A DNA stretch of 64,000 nt from Desulfosporosinus orientis DSM 765 (GCF_000235605.1 NC_016584.1:2654001-2718000); one strand, 5' to 3'; shown: positions 27,013 through 36,002, counted from the stretch's first letter. The notes: a model not told the origin generated them from the sequence alone. Numbers and translations: made by a program.

Positions 27013-27411
27013 TCAGTTTCGGGGTAAGAATGCACAATCACCAGCGGCTTCTTTCAGCTCCAAATAATCTGCGCCGAAGCTGTGCATCATTTCCAATAAA
27101 GGTATGATTTTCTTACCTAATTCCGTCAGTCCGTATTCTACTCGCGGCGGCACGACGGGATACACATTCCGATAAATCAGGCCGTCTTCCTCCAGGCTCC
27201 GCAGCTGCTGCGTCAACATTTTCTGTGTGACGTCGGGCAGCTTTTTCTTAATCTCATTAAAACGCAGCGTTGTGTAGCTCAAATACCATAAAATTATGAT
27301 TTTGCGTTTTCCCGAAAGAATATTCTGGACGAGAACCATGGGGCAAATGTCGTATTTTGTGCATTTATCCCGCATATGGCACGCGGCATGCTTATCTTCC
27401 TTGCCCAACAT
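27013..27411 (-). CDS. HxlR-family transcriptional regulator
   Basis: A 132-residue winged-helix HxlR protein. The core includes GKRKIIILWYLSYTTLRFNEIKKKLPDVTQKMLTQQLRSLEEDGLIYRNVYPVVPPRVEYGLTELGKK. Near the N-terminus are three cysteines (Cys11, Cys17, Cys23), the last in the family position CPM. In relatives such as YodB, HypR and QsrR this cysteine senses quinones or disulfide stress. Two copies of the 24-bp box lie in its upstream region, supporting autoregulation and control of the divergent gene at 27665. Further copies of the box are in front of an azoreductase unit, as with YodB in Bacillus, and of other genes here. Confidence 0.92.
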   Translation of the reverse strand: MLGKEDKHAACHMRDKCTKYDICPMVLVQNILSGKRKIIILWYLSYTTLRFNEIKKKLPDVTQKMLTQQLRSLEEDGLIYRNVYPVVPPRVEYGLTELGKKIIPLLEMMHSFGADYLELKEAAGDCAFLPRN

Positions 27412-27440
27412 CCTGCGCCTCCTTTAGGTATCTTTTTTAA

Positions 27441-27464
27441 TACTATAGAACTAAACAGTACTTA
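27441..27464 (+). promoter_or_regulatory. HxlR-type box, 30 bp before the HxlR gene
   Basis: The box tactatagaactaaacagt followed by actta shares 20 of 24 bases with the copy at 27559. It is placed to act on the HxlR gene itself. Confidence 0.55.
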
Positions 27465-27558
27465 TTTTGTGATTTGATACCGCGATGCTAATCTTACACT
27501 AGTCCACGTTAAATGTAAAGCATATGTAATTTTCAGTTTATTTAAGTATCATTTACAA

Positions 27559-27582
27559 TACTATAGTACTAAATAGTGCCTA
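27559..27582 (+). promoter_or_regulatory. HxlR-type box before the cysteine-rich protein gene
   Basis: The box tactatagtactaaatagt followed by gccta matches 20 of 24 bases with 35979-36002 and lies 83 bp before the start at 27665. The sequence aagtatc is at 27544, as around other copies. Confidence 0.6.
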
Positions 27583-27664
27583 CTTGAAAGAACGATACTG
27601 CAAAGTTAAAATTTTCTAAGATAAATAATTCATAGCTAATTTTAAAAATTAAGGAGTCGTACAT

Positions 27665-28096
27665 ATGTCAAAATTTAAAAATGCGAATCTCAGTTTGATC
27701 AGCCTATGTAATGAATGTCCTAACTATAACTCAATGGATTGCAGCAAGAGTAAGTGCCTTGTTGGTTTCGCTAAGGATATCCTTCAGATTTCTGAAGAAA
27801 CTTCAGAAAGGTCTATAAAAAACGGTCTGTCAATGATTCCAATTTACGATTTAAAGCCTTACAACAAGGAACTTATTGCGAATTCAATTGCCGAAGTTTG
27901 CAAGCTGTGCAGTGAGTGTCGGAAAAACCATTACGAGGAGTGTATATTATCCTTAGTAAGACGTTCACTTGAAGCTGCAGTTTTTTCAGAGGATGTTTTA
28001 TTCGAGGGCAGTATTTTGATGTATTTAGTGGAAGTATCCAAGCAAAATCCAGAATTGGCTTTAATTATGAAGAATAAATATATGAAGATAGTTTGA
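27665..28096 (+). CDS. Unrecognised cysteine-rich protein, probable metal or Fe-S binder
   Basis: A 143-residue protein I do not recognise. The start follows aaggagtcgtacat. Cysteines form two groups: Cys15 and Cys18 (CNEC) with Cys26 and Cys31, and Cys79, Cys82, Cys85 (CKLCSEC) with Cys93. Eight cysteines in two sets of four suggest two zinc or [4Fe-4S] sites. The rest is mostly helical, with no signal peptide or membrane segment. It is divergent from the HxlR gene and behind an HxlR-type box, so it is probably a redox- or quinone-responsive member of that regulon. Possible roles are a metallo-sensor, a ferredoxin-like partner or an adaptor; none can be chosen. Confidence 0.75.
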   Translation: MSKFKNANLSLISLCNECPNYNSMDCSKSKCLVGFAKDILQISEETSERSIKNGLSMIPIYDLKPYNKELIANSIAEVCKLCSECRKNHYEECILSLVRRSLEAAVFSEDVLFEGSILMYLVEVSKQNPELALIMKNKYMKIV

Positions 28097-28170
28097 TGAG
28101 CTGGGGTTTTCCGGGTGACAGAAAAAAACGAGTTATTGGATGCCTTGTAAACCTTATGATAAATCAAATA

Positions 28171-28206
28171 GCCGTCGAATACCTTTAACAACAGGCATTC
28201 GGCGGC
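28171..28206 (+). terminator. Hairpin after the cysteine-rich protein gene
   Basis: The arms gccgtcgaatacc and ggcattcggcggc pair over 13 bp with two G-U pairs, but no clear T run follows. It may be an RNA-stabilising or weak termination structure. Confidence 0.4.
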
Positions 28207-28296
28207 TGCGCATTTATAATGCCAATTAGGGGGGCATAGCTTAACCCATCGTTATCAGATAAAAAAATTAATTGATTTCCTAAGGAATAATTATAA

Positions 28297-28318
28297 AAAG
28301 TCTCCGGATGGAGACTTT
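28297..28318 (+). repeat. Small hairpin repeated on both sides of the AcoR-like gene
   Basis: The sequence aaagtctccggatggagact is a 9-bp inverted repeat also present at 30617-30638. Here it lies 180 bp before the activator gene and is followed by a second ggagac stretch and T run (28332-28341), so it may attenuate transcription. The rest of 28097-28501 shows no gene. Confidence 0.45.
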
Positions 28319-28501
28319 AAGTTTCTATTGGGAGACTTTTTTACCAAAATATCTTTGGATATGGAAAGGTAATTTGAAGTTGACCACGAAATACTATTTC
28401 AAATATAAATTATCTTGAGATTTGTTAGTATTTTAGATTCTCATAAGTTATGGAGCTCTAATTTGATTGTTGTTATCAGGAATAGGAGGAAATGAAAAGA
28501 A

Positions 28502-30571
28502 ATGACGCAACCTGGGATTAGCGAACAAGCTGACATTCCTGTTTTAACGCAATATTTAAAAGGCAAAGAGACTTATGAATTTATGGTCGAGTGTAAAGAA
28601 GATTTCCTGAAAAACAGTGATTTTAATCCCCAAGATTACTCGACTATTAACCCATTAATTATCGGGTCATGGCTGAGGTCTCGTAATTATCAGGTTGATC
28701 CCTTTAAGAAAAGTATTGACAGCAGCCTTAATTGTGAAGTTCTTGCCAAGAAAGAGAAAAAAAACAAATTACTTATCGAAGCAACCCTGCCTCTTATGGA
28801 GGCTTTTAAAGGAATAGCCATAAAATCAAGTTATAACCTTGGCTTGATTGATCAAGACGGCATACTGATTTTAACCCGGGGGAATCTGAATTTATCCGCC
28901 ACAGCATTATCAGCTACCGTGGGTTCAGACTGGAGTGAAAATGCGCAAGGGACCAATGCTCATTCCCTGTGCTTACAAGGCCGGAAACCGGTACAATTAC
29001 TAGGCCCTTTAGCATATGGTGAGTTGTTTAAAGATTTTATAGGTTATGCTGCCCCGATAAGGGATGAAAGCGGGGAAATCCTGGCAACAATCAATTTAGC
29101 CCAGCCCATTTTATATAAACCATGGGAAAACAAATTTCAAGTTTTAAGTTCCCATACCATGAGCTTGATTATAGCTATGGCCTTAGCTGTTGAAAGCAAA
29201 CTTCAAGTCATAAAAAGTTATAATGCTTTGTCATATACCCATAAAAGACTGGAGTCCACTTTAGAGATTGTGGATGAAGGAATTATTACTATCGATAAGT
29301 ACGGACAAATATTAAATATCAATAAAGAAGGCAATCGGATCTTAGGCCGCAGGGAAAGTGATGAATTACCCAGTATCTGCAATTATTTGAGCGGTGAATC
29401 CCGGTTAATGTCCATGATTAACGCCGGTGAAAACGGGAATGTTGAGGAGTCACTCTTAGGAAGTAAGCGAAGAAATAACTATTTAATCAATGTCAATATT
29501 ATTTATGACCTGAATACAGGAGAAGTAGAGAGTGCTGTATTAAGATTGAATCATATCGACAAGATTAATTCTCTGGCCAACAGCAGATTAGGAGTTGTCC
29601 CCACTTATCGTTTTAATGATCTTATGGGCAAGAGCCCGGAGTTTTTAAAAGCGATACAATTGGCAAAAAACTTCGCCCAATCCTCAGAAAACATCCTTTT
29701 AATCGGCGAAAGCGGCACAGGTAAAGAACTTTTCGCCCAGTCCATTCATAATGCCAGCCGTTCTCAAGAACCTTTCATTGCAGTAAACTGTGCGGCAATT
29801 CCCCGCAACTTAATCGAAAGTGAATTATTTGGCTATGAAAAAGGGAGCTTTACAGGAGCCGACCGGAGCGGCCGGCCTGGAAAGATTGAACTGGCCAACG
29901 GGGGAACCCTTTTTCTTGATGAAATCGGAGATATGCCTATCGAACTTCAGGCAGTTCTGCTCAGGGTGCTGCAGGATAAACAGGTTATGCGCATTGGAGG
30001 ACAGCATAGCAGAAGAGTAGATTTTCGATTAATTGCAGCAACCAATAAAGAACTTGATAAAATGGTGGACACGAAGTTCTTTCGGGGGGACTTATTCTTC
30101 CGCTTATCTGTTTTGTCCATTGAAATTCCCCCCTTACGGAAAAGGGGACATGATATTCAATTATTAAGTCAATATTTTTTAGATAGCTATTGCCATAAAA
30201 TGGGTATTCGCAAAGCCATCAGTCCTGAGGCATTAGGTATGCTTAGAAAAAAATATGATTGGCCCGGCAATGTAAGACAACTGGAAAATGCCATAATTTA
30301 TGCAATTAATGCTGCCGTTGAACATGTCATCAAACCGGAAGATCTGCCCGCGACATTAGTATCAGGTATAGCCCTAAAAAATACCATGGACTGTAAAGAG
30401 GTGATTTTTGAAGAGCAAGGGCATACCTTAAAAAACTGTGAACGAAACGCCATACTAAATGCCCTGGCTGCAAAGAATAACAACGTTGCGGAAGCCGCTT
30501 TACTGTTGAATATAGCTAAGTCCACCTTATACAAGAAAATAAAAAAATATCATATCAAACTTAGATATTAA
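28502..30571 (+). CDS. Sigma-54-dependent activator, AcoR/DhaR-like
   Basis: A 689-residue enhancer-binding protein. Domains in order: a GAF-like sensor (about 75-240, with SDWSENAQGTNAHSLCLQGR and YAAPIRDESGEILATINLA), a PAS domain (about 255-350, LEIVDEGIITIDKYGQILN), the AAA+ core (about 375-605) with Walker A GESGTGKEL near residue 402, the sigma-54 contact loop GSFTGA near 449 and Walker B GGTLFLDEIGD, and a Fis helix-turn-helix (NNVAEAALLLNIAKSTLYKK). A -24/-12 promoter with upstream direct repeats lies just downstream in front of the molybdoenzyme operon, its clear target. Signal unknown. Confidence 0.94.
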   Translation: MTQPGISEQADIPVLTQYLKGKETYEFMVECKEDFLKNSDFNPQDYSTINPLIIGSWLRSRNYQVDPFKKSIDSSLNCEVLAKKEKKNKLLIEATLPLMEAFKGIAIKSSYNLGLIDQDGILILTRGNLNLSATALSATVGSDWSENAQGTNAHSLCLQGRKPVQLLGPLAYGELFKDFIGYAAPIRDESGEILATINLAQPILYKPWENKFQVLSSHTMSLIIAMALAVESKLQVIKSYNALSYTHKRLESTLEIVDEGIITIDKYGQILNINKEGNRILGRRESDELPSICNYLSGESRLMSMINAGENGNVEESLLGSKRRNNYLINVNIIYDLNTGEVESAVLRLNHIDKINSLANSRLGVVPTYRFNDLMGKSPEFLKAIQLAKNFAQSSENILLIGESGTGKELFAQSIHNASRSQEPFIAVNCAAIPRNLIESELFGYEKGSFTGADRSGRPGKIELANGGTLFLDEIGDMPIELQAVLLRVLQDKQVMRIGGQHSRRVDFRLIAATNKELDKMVDTKFFRGDLFFRLSVLSIEIPPLRKRGHDIQLLSQYFLDSYCHKMGIRKAISPEALGMLRKKYDWPGNVRQLENAIIYAINAAVEHVIKPEDLPATLVSGIALKNTMDCKEVIFEEQGHTLKNCERNAILNALAAKNNNVAEAALLLNIAKSTLYKKIKKYHIKLRY

Positions 30572-30585
30572 ATCCTACCGCTGTG

Positions 30586-30619
30586 TCCATGTGTAGAAAA
30601 AGTTTCCATTTGTAGAAAA
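30586..30619 (+). promoter_or_regulatory. Tandem direct repeats, candidate enhancer site for the AcoR-like activator
   Basis: Two 15-nt repeats, tccatgtgtagaaaa (30586-30600) and tccatttgtagaaaa (30605-30619), are spaced 19 bp start to start and lie about 75-95 bp before the -24 element. Position and spacing are typical of activator sites. Confidence 0.5.
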
Positions 30620-30641
30620 GTCTCCGGATGGAGACTTTTTT
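30617..30641 (+). terminator. Terminator after the AcoR-like gene
   Basis: The stem aaagtctcc/ggagacttt with a 4-nt loop is followed by a T run. The same hairpin core occurs at 28297-28318. Confidence 0.65.
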
Positions 30642-30677
30642 CTTTGCAAGATATCCGCTTGTTAAGGCAGTTTCTAT

Positions 30678-30695
30678 CTGGCATATTTTTTGCAA
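30678..30695 (+). promoter_or_regulatory. Sigma-54 (-24/-12) promoter of the molybdoenzyme operon
   Basis: The sequence tctggcatattttttgcaat has GG at 30680-30681 and GC at 30692-30693 with exactly 10 bp between, close to the consensus TGGCAC-N5-TTGC. It lies about 60 bp before the start at 30753. Confidence 0.85.
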
Positions 30696-30752
30696 TCTTC
30701 AAAAGGGTTGTTTCAGGATTATACAATCATCAATGTTTGGAGGGAAAAAAAT

Positions 30753-33452
30753 ATGACCAATGAACCTGGGGTTAGTCAAAGTTCAGGTTTCAAGATGTCC
30801 AGGCGCAGCTTCATCAAGGGGAGTTCGGCCGTAGTTGGTGCAGCTATAGCCGGCGGGGTCCTGCTGGATACCGGCAGGGGAGGTTTAGTAGAAACGAAGA
30901 CTGCCAAAGCGGCTGGAACTGAAAAATGGGTAAAATCCTATTGTGGTTCATGTATTTGGGCCAATTGCGGTACGGAAGTAAAAGTTGTAGACGGTGTCGC
31001 CGTGGAATTACGGGGGAACAAAGACCACCCCAACAACCAAGGCACCTTATGCCCCCGTGGTTCTGCCCAGTTAATGAGCACCTATAATCCCTACCGTGTC
31101 AAAACACCTTTAAAGCGGACCAATCCTGAAAAAGGCCTGGATGTAGATCCTAAGTGGGTGGAAATCTCTTGGGATGAAGCTATATCCACCATCGCCCAGC
31201 GCTTGAAGTCAGTTATGGCATCGGATCCCCGCAAATTTATGTGGACTTATGGTTTTTCAACGGGTTTGCATGAATGCGCTCTTGCTCCTGCCCATGTTAT
31301 GACCATCGGTTCTCCGAATAACTTTGCCTCAGCCGGTCCCTTATGCGACGTGCATTACGCTCCTGCGACATTCAATGCCAGTTATGTTGACCGTATTGAT
31401 ATGAACTATTGCAATTATATTGTCACCTTCGGACGCAATCTGGGCGGAGCCGCCATGTTCGCCAGCGGTCCTGGACGTGCCCTGGCTAACGCGCTGGAGC
31501 GGGGCTTGAAAATTGTCTCTGTCGACCCCCATTGCAATGCGGAAGCCAGCAAAGGGGAATGGGTTCCGATTCGCCCGGCCACGGATTTAGCCATGGGGTT
31601 TGCCATGCTGAACGTTATTCTCCACGAATTGAATGAATATGACGTTCACGCGATGAAATTCCGCAGCGACGGTCCTTACCTGATCGGAGGGGACGGGGAT
31701 TATCTCCGCGGCGCCGGCGGCAAACCCCAAATATGGGACGCCAAAGACGGCCAAGCCAAGGACTATGATGATCCTACCCTGACTGATCCCGCCCTGGAGG
31801 GTGATTTCCTCGTGAACGGCGTCAAAGCATCCTCCGGCTTTATGGTTTTAAAGGAACATGTGAAACAATACACTCCCGAGTGGGCTGAGCCCATTACCGA
31901 TGTGCCTGCGGCAACCATTCGCCGGATTACCAAAGAACTGGTCGACCATGCCTGTATCGGCCAAACGATCATCATCGACGGGCATGAGATGCCGTACAGG
32001 CCGGCCTGTGTCGCCGTTGGCCGCGGGGCTGCCAACGAATTTCAGGGACAAGCGTTTTATTATATAGCAGATGTGATCAACCTGGTCATCGGAGCGATAG
32101 GGGTTCCAGGTTCTGTCGTAAGCAATCTGCCGTTTGTTTTAGACGTGAAAGATGGGCTGCTGAATTTCAGATGGGTAAACTGTGATACCACCTTCTCCAT
32201 ACCGGCCCGTGATTATAGCGGCGGTAATTTTTACCCCCGCACCACTTTCGCCATTCCCGGTCATACCATTGCCGCTATCCTGGACCCGAAAAAGCATTAT
32301 CTTGACTACGAATTGGAAGTCATGTTTACCCACGGGACCAATCAATTTATTGCGGAACCCAACAGGGAAGACGCAGTTGCAGCCTGGAAAAAGTTCAAGT
32401 TTATTTTCAGCCTGGCTTATGTTCTGGACGAAAATACCATGCTGTCAGACATTGTTTTACCGGAGCATTCCCTATATGAGCGGCAGCAAATCCGCCAAGC
32501 CAATGAAACCATGACCGTGGGCGACAATATTCGAATGAACGGCTGGAACTACAGAGAGAATATTCTGGAGAAGCCCTTGTATGATTCCATACAGTATGAA
32601 GAGCTCTGGACTGAGATATTTGCCAAGATGGGTCCGGAAATGTTAGGCAAGTGGAACGCCATTTGCAATATGTTAACGGGAATCAATCTGGATGTCACGC
32701 AAAAACACACATACTCGGAAATCGTTGACGCCCGCTTGAAAGAAGTCATTAACAAGGATCCTAATAAAGGAATCGATTTTATGCGGGAAAAAGGATTTTT
32801 GGATATCCGGCTGCCGCTTTCCGAATGTTACGATTACTACTATCTGGGTATCAATTCCAAAACTCGTTTGCATATGTTTGATATGGACTTGATGCGGGAC
32901 GGTAAAACACTGTTTAAAAATCTGGCGGCTCACGGGATCAAGGAAATTCCCGGGTGGGAAGGCAAGATGGACGAAGTGGAACGCGCTTATGAGCCCCTGC
33001 CAACTTGGTATGACAACCGGATGTCCAAGGAGAATCAAGAATTTGATTTATATGCGGTCAACTGGAAGATTTCCTGCCGCAACCTCGGAGCCGGCGGTCA
33101 GGACGACAACCCCTACCTGCGTGAAGTCGTGGAAAAATGGGATATTGACGACGTGCGCATACAAATGAATGAAAAAATGGCCGCGGAAAAAGGACTGAAA
33201 ACCGGCGATAAGGTCGAGGTGGAGTCGATTACCGGAGGCAAGGCCACAGGAATTATTAAGACAACCAATTTAGTGCGCTATGACTGTCTAGGCTTTGCCG
33301 GACAGGGCGGTAGAATCTCGCCCTTCGTTTTCCCGGGCAGCCGCAAAGGCAGCAATTACAACCAGCTGCTGTCCAACAGGATGGGAGATATATTGCCGGA
33401 AAGCGGTTCCATACCGAATTCCGTACGCGTTAAAATCAAGAAGGCTAATTAG
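30753..33452 (+). CDS. Tat-exported molybdopterin oxidoreductase catalytic subunit
   Basis: An 899-residue DMSO-reductase-superfamily enzyme with bis-MGD. ATG 30753 (ggaggg 9 bp upstream) is chosen over an upstream TTG. The Tat motif SRRSFIK is at residues 16-22. The [4Fe-4S] ligands are Cys64, Cys67, Cys72 and Cys100, a C-X2-C-X4-C-X27-C pattern ending LCPRG. The segment SAGPLCDVHYAPATF puts Cys198 where a molybdenum ligand is expected, as in PsrA/PhsA-type enzymes. The C-terminal MGD domain ends NRMGDILPESGSIPNSVRVKI. With the ferredoxin and NrfD-like subunits it forms a membrane-attached reductase or oxidase facing outside. Its substrate is unknown; a respiratory acceptor is likely. Confidence 0.92.
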   Translation: MTNEPGVSQSSGFKMSRRSFIKGSSAVVGAAIAGGVLLDTGRGGLVETKTAKAAGTEKWVKSYCGSCIWANCGTEVKVVDGVAVELRGNKDHPNNQGTLCPRGSAQLMSTYNPYRVKTPLKRTNPEKGLDVDPKWVEISWDEAISTIAQRLKSVMASDPRKFMWTYGFSTGLHECALAPAHVMTIGSPNNFASAGPLCDVHYAPATFNASYVDRIDMNYCNYIVTFGRNLGGAAMFASGPGRALANALERGLKIVSVDPHCNAEASKGEWVPIRPATDLAMGFAMLNVILHELNEYDVHAMKFRSDGPYLIGGDGDYLRGAGGKPQIWDAKDGQAKDYDDPTLTDPALEGDFLVNGVKASSGFMVLKEHVKQYTPEWAEPITDVPAATIRRITKELVDHACIGQTIIIDGHEMPYRPACVAVGRGAANEFQGQAFYYIADVINLVIGAIGVPGSVVSNLPFVLDVKDGLLNFRWVNCDTTFSIPARDYSGGNFYPRTTFAIPGHTIAAILDPKKHYLDYELEVMFTHGTNQFIAEPNREDAVAAWKKFKFIFSLAYVLDENTMLSDIVLPEHSLYERQQIRQANETMTVGDNIRMNGWNYRENILEKPLYDSIQYEELWTEIFAKMGPEMLGKWNAICNMLTGINLDVTQKHTYSEIVDARLKEVINKDPNKGIDFMREKGFLDIRLPLSECYDYYYLGINSKTRLHMFDMDLMRDGKTLFKNLAAHGIKEIPGWEGKMDEVERAYEPLPTWYDNRMSKENQEFDLYAVNWKISCRNLGAGGQDDNPYLREVVEKWDIDDVRIQMNEKMAAEKGLKTGDKVEVESITGGKATGIIKTTNLVRYDCLGFAGQGGRISPFVFPGSRKGSNYNQLLSNRMGDILPESGSIPNSVRVKIKKAN

Positions 33453-33470
33453 GGTGGAGGTGTCTAGAAA

Positions 33471-34079
33471 ATGAGATACGGAATGGTTCTTGATCTGAAA
33501 AGGTGTTTTGGCTGCAACGCCTGCAGCGTTATCTGCAAGCAGAAAAACAGTACGCCTCCCGGAGTATTCTGGGCTAAGGTATATGCCACAGAAACCGGGA
33601 AATACCCCAACGTGCGCCGGGAGTATCTGCCCGCCCTCTGTATGCACTGTGCTGATCCTGCCTGTGTGAAGGTATGCCCGACGGGGGCCAGCTACAAGCG
33701 GAAGGATGGAATTGTCCTGATTGACAAGGATAAATGCATTGGCTGCCGTTATTGTATGACTGCCTGTCCCTATAATGCCCGTTACTTTGATTTCGGAGAG
33801 TCCCAGGAATATTTCCCGGGGCAGGGTTTAACTGCTTATGAAAAGGTTAAAAATGAGGGACATGAAAAAGGTAAGGTTAGCAAGTGCACCCTCTGCGTAG
33901 ACCGGGTGGAAAATGGAGAAGAGCCGGCCTGCGTTCAGAATTGCCCGACGAAAGCCCGCATCTTCGGTGATCTGGATAACCCTAACAGTGATGCTGCCAA
34001 GCTTGTTCTTGCCCGCAGCGGCTACCAGCTTCATCCTGAACTAGGGACCAAGCCGTCAGTCTATTACTTGCCGGAATAG
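33471..34079 (+). CDS. Four-cluster ferredoxin electron-transfer subunit (PsrB/NrfC/DmsB-like)
   Basis: A 202-residue protein with four [4Fe-4S] motifs: RCFGCNACSVICKQKN, CMHCADPACVKVCPTGA, KCIGCRYCMTACPYNAR and KCTLCVDRVENGEEPACVQNCPTKA. It passes electrons between the membrane anchor and the molybdoenzyme. There is no own signal peptide, so it is probably exported with the Tat-tagged partner. It starts 18 bp after the catalytic gene (ggtggagg site) and ends 12 bp before the anchor gene. Confidence 0.95.
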   Translation: MRYGMVLDLKRCFGCNACSVICKQKNSTPPGVFWAKVYATETGKYPNVRREYLPALCMHCADPACVKVCPTGASYKRKDGIVLIDKDKCIGCRYCMTACPYNARYFDFGESQEYFPGQGLTAYEKVKNEGHEKGKVSKCTLCVDRVENGEEPACVQNCPTKARIFGDLDNPNSDAAKLVLARSGYQLHPELGTKPSVYYLPE

Positions 34080-34091
34080 GAGGGGAAAACT

Positions 34092-35153
34092 ATGTCAACA
34101 CAAACAACCTTTGAGAAGAACGAACCTGTGGTTTCAAATTCAGGCTTAATCTTAGCAGGTGTACTTGCAGCAGCCGGCATAGCGGCCTGGATTTACCAGC
34201 TAATCCGGGGGATGCAGGTGACAGGCATCAGCCAGCAGGTGGTATGGGGGCTTTACATTGCAGCTTTCTTTACCGCGGCAGGAGGGGGCGCCGGGTTGCT
34301 GGCCCTGATTGGTTTATCCGAGTTTAAGCCACTCCTGTCCTTAGATATGAAAATACGGCTGCTCTCTTTAACCCTGGCAGCCTATGTAATTGCCGGTCTG
34401 CTGATTACCATGGATGTAGGCAGTCCAATGAACCTTTGGAGGCTTCTCCTTGTTTTGCCTAAATCAATGATGTCCTGGGATCTTTGGATCTTCGCGGTTT
34501 CAGCCCTGATAACCTTATACTATCTCTTTAAGGTTCGGAAGGCAGACTCCTTACAACCTCTCAAAGGCTTGGGTATTCTGGCCATAATCTTGGCTGCTGC
34601 GCTGGTTACAGTGGAGGGCTGGATGATTTCTACCCTGGCAGCCCACCCCTTTTGGGGGTCGGGTATGACGGTGGTATCTTTCCTGGCAGGTGCGGTTATA
34701 GCCGGGTTAGGGCTGGCCTTGCTGGTTCTCCCCAAGGAAGGTTTTCTGAAATCTGCCTTTACCGGCATGCTTATTCTTAATGCGGTGCTGGTTCTGGCGG
34801 AAGTCTTGACCGGTTTGCTGGCCAAGACGCCCCTTACCCATGGGGAGATAAACCTGATCCTCACCAGTCCGATCTCCATATTTTTCTGGTTCCAAATGAT
34901 CTTCGGGTTAGTAGTTCCCCTGTATTTGCTCCTTAAAAACAGGCTGGCCTGGGCGGGAGGGCTGGCCATAACCGGAATACTGGCAGAGAAGGTATGGCTT
35001 CTGGCGGCAGGGCAGGCACAGCCCTGGATGCCGGGACCGGAAAGTATCTACCTGCCGTCATGGCTTGAATTTATCGCTGTGATTGGCATAGCCGCTCTGG
35101 GAGTACCCTTGTTTAAATTGTTCCAGAGATGGGCTGCTCCAGCCAATAAATGA
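34092..35153 (+). CDS. NrfD/PsrC-like membrane anchor subunit
   Basis: A 353-residue integral membrane protein with nine to ten predicted helices, typical of NrfD/PsrC/DmsC quinone-interacting subunits. Hydrophobic stretches start at SGLILAGVLAAAGIAAWIY and run to the C-terminus. Charged residues that could take part in quinone or proton handling are in LITMDVGSPMNLWRLL and the helix with VTVEGWMIS. It would exchange electrons with menaquinone and link to the ferredoxin subunit. No heme-binding CxxCH is present. Confidence 0.9.
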   Translation: MSTQTTFEKNEPVVSNSGLILAGVLAAAGIAAWIYQLIRGMQVTGISQQVVWGLYIAAFFTAAGGGAGLLALIGLSEFKPLLSLDMKIRLLSLTLAAYVIAGLLITMDVGSPMNLWRLLLVLPKSMMSWDLWIFAVSALITLYYLFKVRKADSLQPLKGLGILAIILAAALVTVEGWMISTLAAHPFWGSGMTVVSFLAGAVIAGLGLALLVLPKEGFLKSAFTGMLILNAVLVLAEVLTGLLAKTPLTHGEINLILTSPISIFFWFQMIFGLVVPLYLLLKNRLAWAGGLAITGILAEKVWLLAAGQAQPWMPGPESIYLPSWLEFIAVIGIAALGVPLFKLFQRWAAPANK

Positions 35154-35166
35154 AATGAGGTACTGT

Positions 35167-35814
35167 ATGACTGAGAAGAATCTATCATGGTATGAATACG
35201 CAAAGGCTTTCGGATTCCTGGCAGGTATTCTTAATAATTCTCCTCATGCCGAAATGGTCCGTCAATTACGGGATATATTCAGTGATCCTGGAAATAGGTT
35301 TTTCCATGGAGATATGCATGCTGGCAATAAAACCATGTCAGCTTATTGGCATCAACATGGGGAAAAACCCTTGGAGAAGATCGTTCAAGAATTAGCTGTT
35401 GACTGGACCCATCTTTTTCGAGGGGTAAATCCCAGCTACGGACCGCCCCCGCCTTACGAGGGAGTATATTCTGAAAAGGATAGAGTAGGGATAAATGTTA
35501 TTCTGGATGTTAACCAGGAGTATCTTAAATATGGATTAAGTATTGCAGAAGATAAGAAGGATCGTGGTGACTATCTGGGATACGAACTGGATTTTATAAG
35601 GCATTTGGCGGAAAAGGCTGCTGCAGCCCGGGAAGAGGGCCGTAGAGATGAGGAGGAAGCCTATAAGACAAGTATCTGTGAATTTCTGCGCAAGCATCTT
35701 TCCTGGACAGGAGGCTTTTGCAGCAAAGCGGCTGATTATGCAGATACAGATTTTTATAGGGGTTTTCTAATATTATTAAGGGATACAGTGTCCGAGGCTG
35801 CAGCTGCTTGTTAG
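35167..35814 (+). CDS. TorD/DmsD-family molybdoenzyme chaperone
   Basis: A 215-residue all-helical cytoplasmic chaperone of the TorD family, which binds the Tat leader and helps insert the molybdenum cofactor. Family features are WTHLFRGVNPSYGPPPPYEGVYSE and a C-terminal FLRKHLSWTGGFCSKAADYADTDFYRGFLILL. ATG 35167 is preferred because tgagg at 35156-35160 lies 6 bp before it; an ATG at 35155 overlaps that site. It ends the molybdoenzyme operon and is followed by a terminator. Confidence 0.92.
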   Translation: MTEKNLSWYEYAKAFGFLAGILNNSPHAEMVRQLRDIFSDPGNRFFHGDMHAGNKTMSAYWHQHGEKPLEKIVQELAVDWTHLFRGVNPSYGPPPPYEGVYSEKDRVGINVILDVNQEYLKYGLSIAEDKKDRGDYLGYELDFIRHLAEKAAAAREEGRRDEEEAYKTSICEFLRKHLSWTGGFCSKAADYADTDFYRGFLILLRDTVSEAAAAC

Positions 35815-35840
35815 GTACTTGAAAGATGTGTGTTATATTT

Positions 35841-35870
35841 TTCCCGTAAACTAGTTTTACGGGAATTTTG
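35841..35870 (+). terminator. Terminator after the molybdoenzyme operon
   Basis: The stem ttcccgtaaa/ttttacgggaa with a short loop is followed by tttt. The following 100 bp shows only AT-rich sequence up to the HxlR-type box. Confidence 0.7.
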
Positions 35871-35978
35871 CATAGAGGGTTTTAAAAGGAATGATCCCGC
35901 CATTTTTTCACATGACAGGTGACAGCTGAACCAGAACGATAGTTATAATGAAGGTATTAATTAAGGTATAAAATAAGA

Positions 35979-36002
35979 TACTATAGCACAATAAAGTGCC
36001 TA
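35979..36002 (+). promoter_or_regulatory. HxlR-type 24-bp box (upstream of membrane protein/azoreductase)
   Basis: The box (TACTATAG, CACAATAA, AGTGCCTA) is identical to the reverse complement of 22406-22429. It lies 102 bp before the GTG at 36104. Confidence 0.65.

Noticed and set aside
28297-30641. The AcoR-like gene as a mobile unit, because the same small hairpin flanks it on both sides.
   Set aside because: The repeated hairpin core is only about 22 bp, in a usual terminator sequence, with no duplicated target or recombinase.
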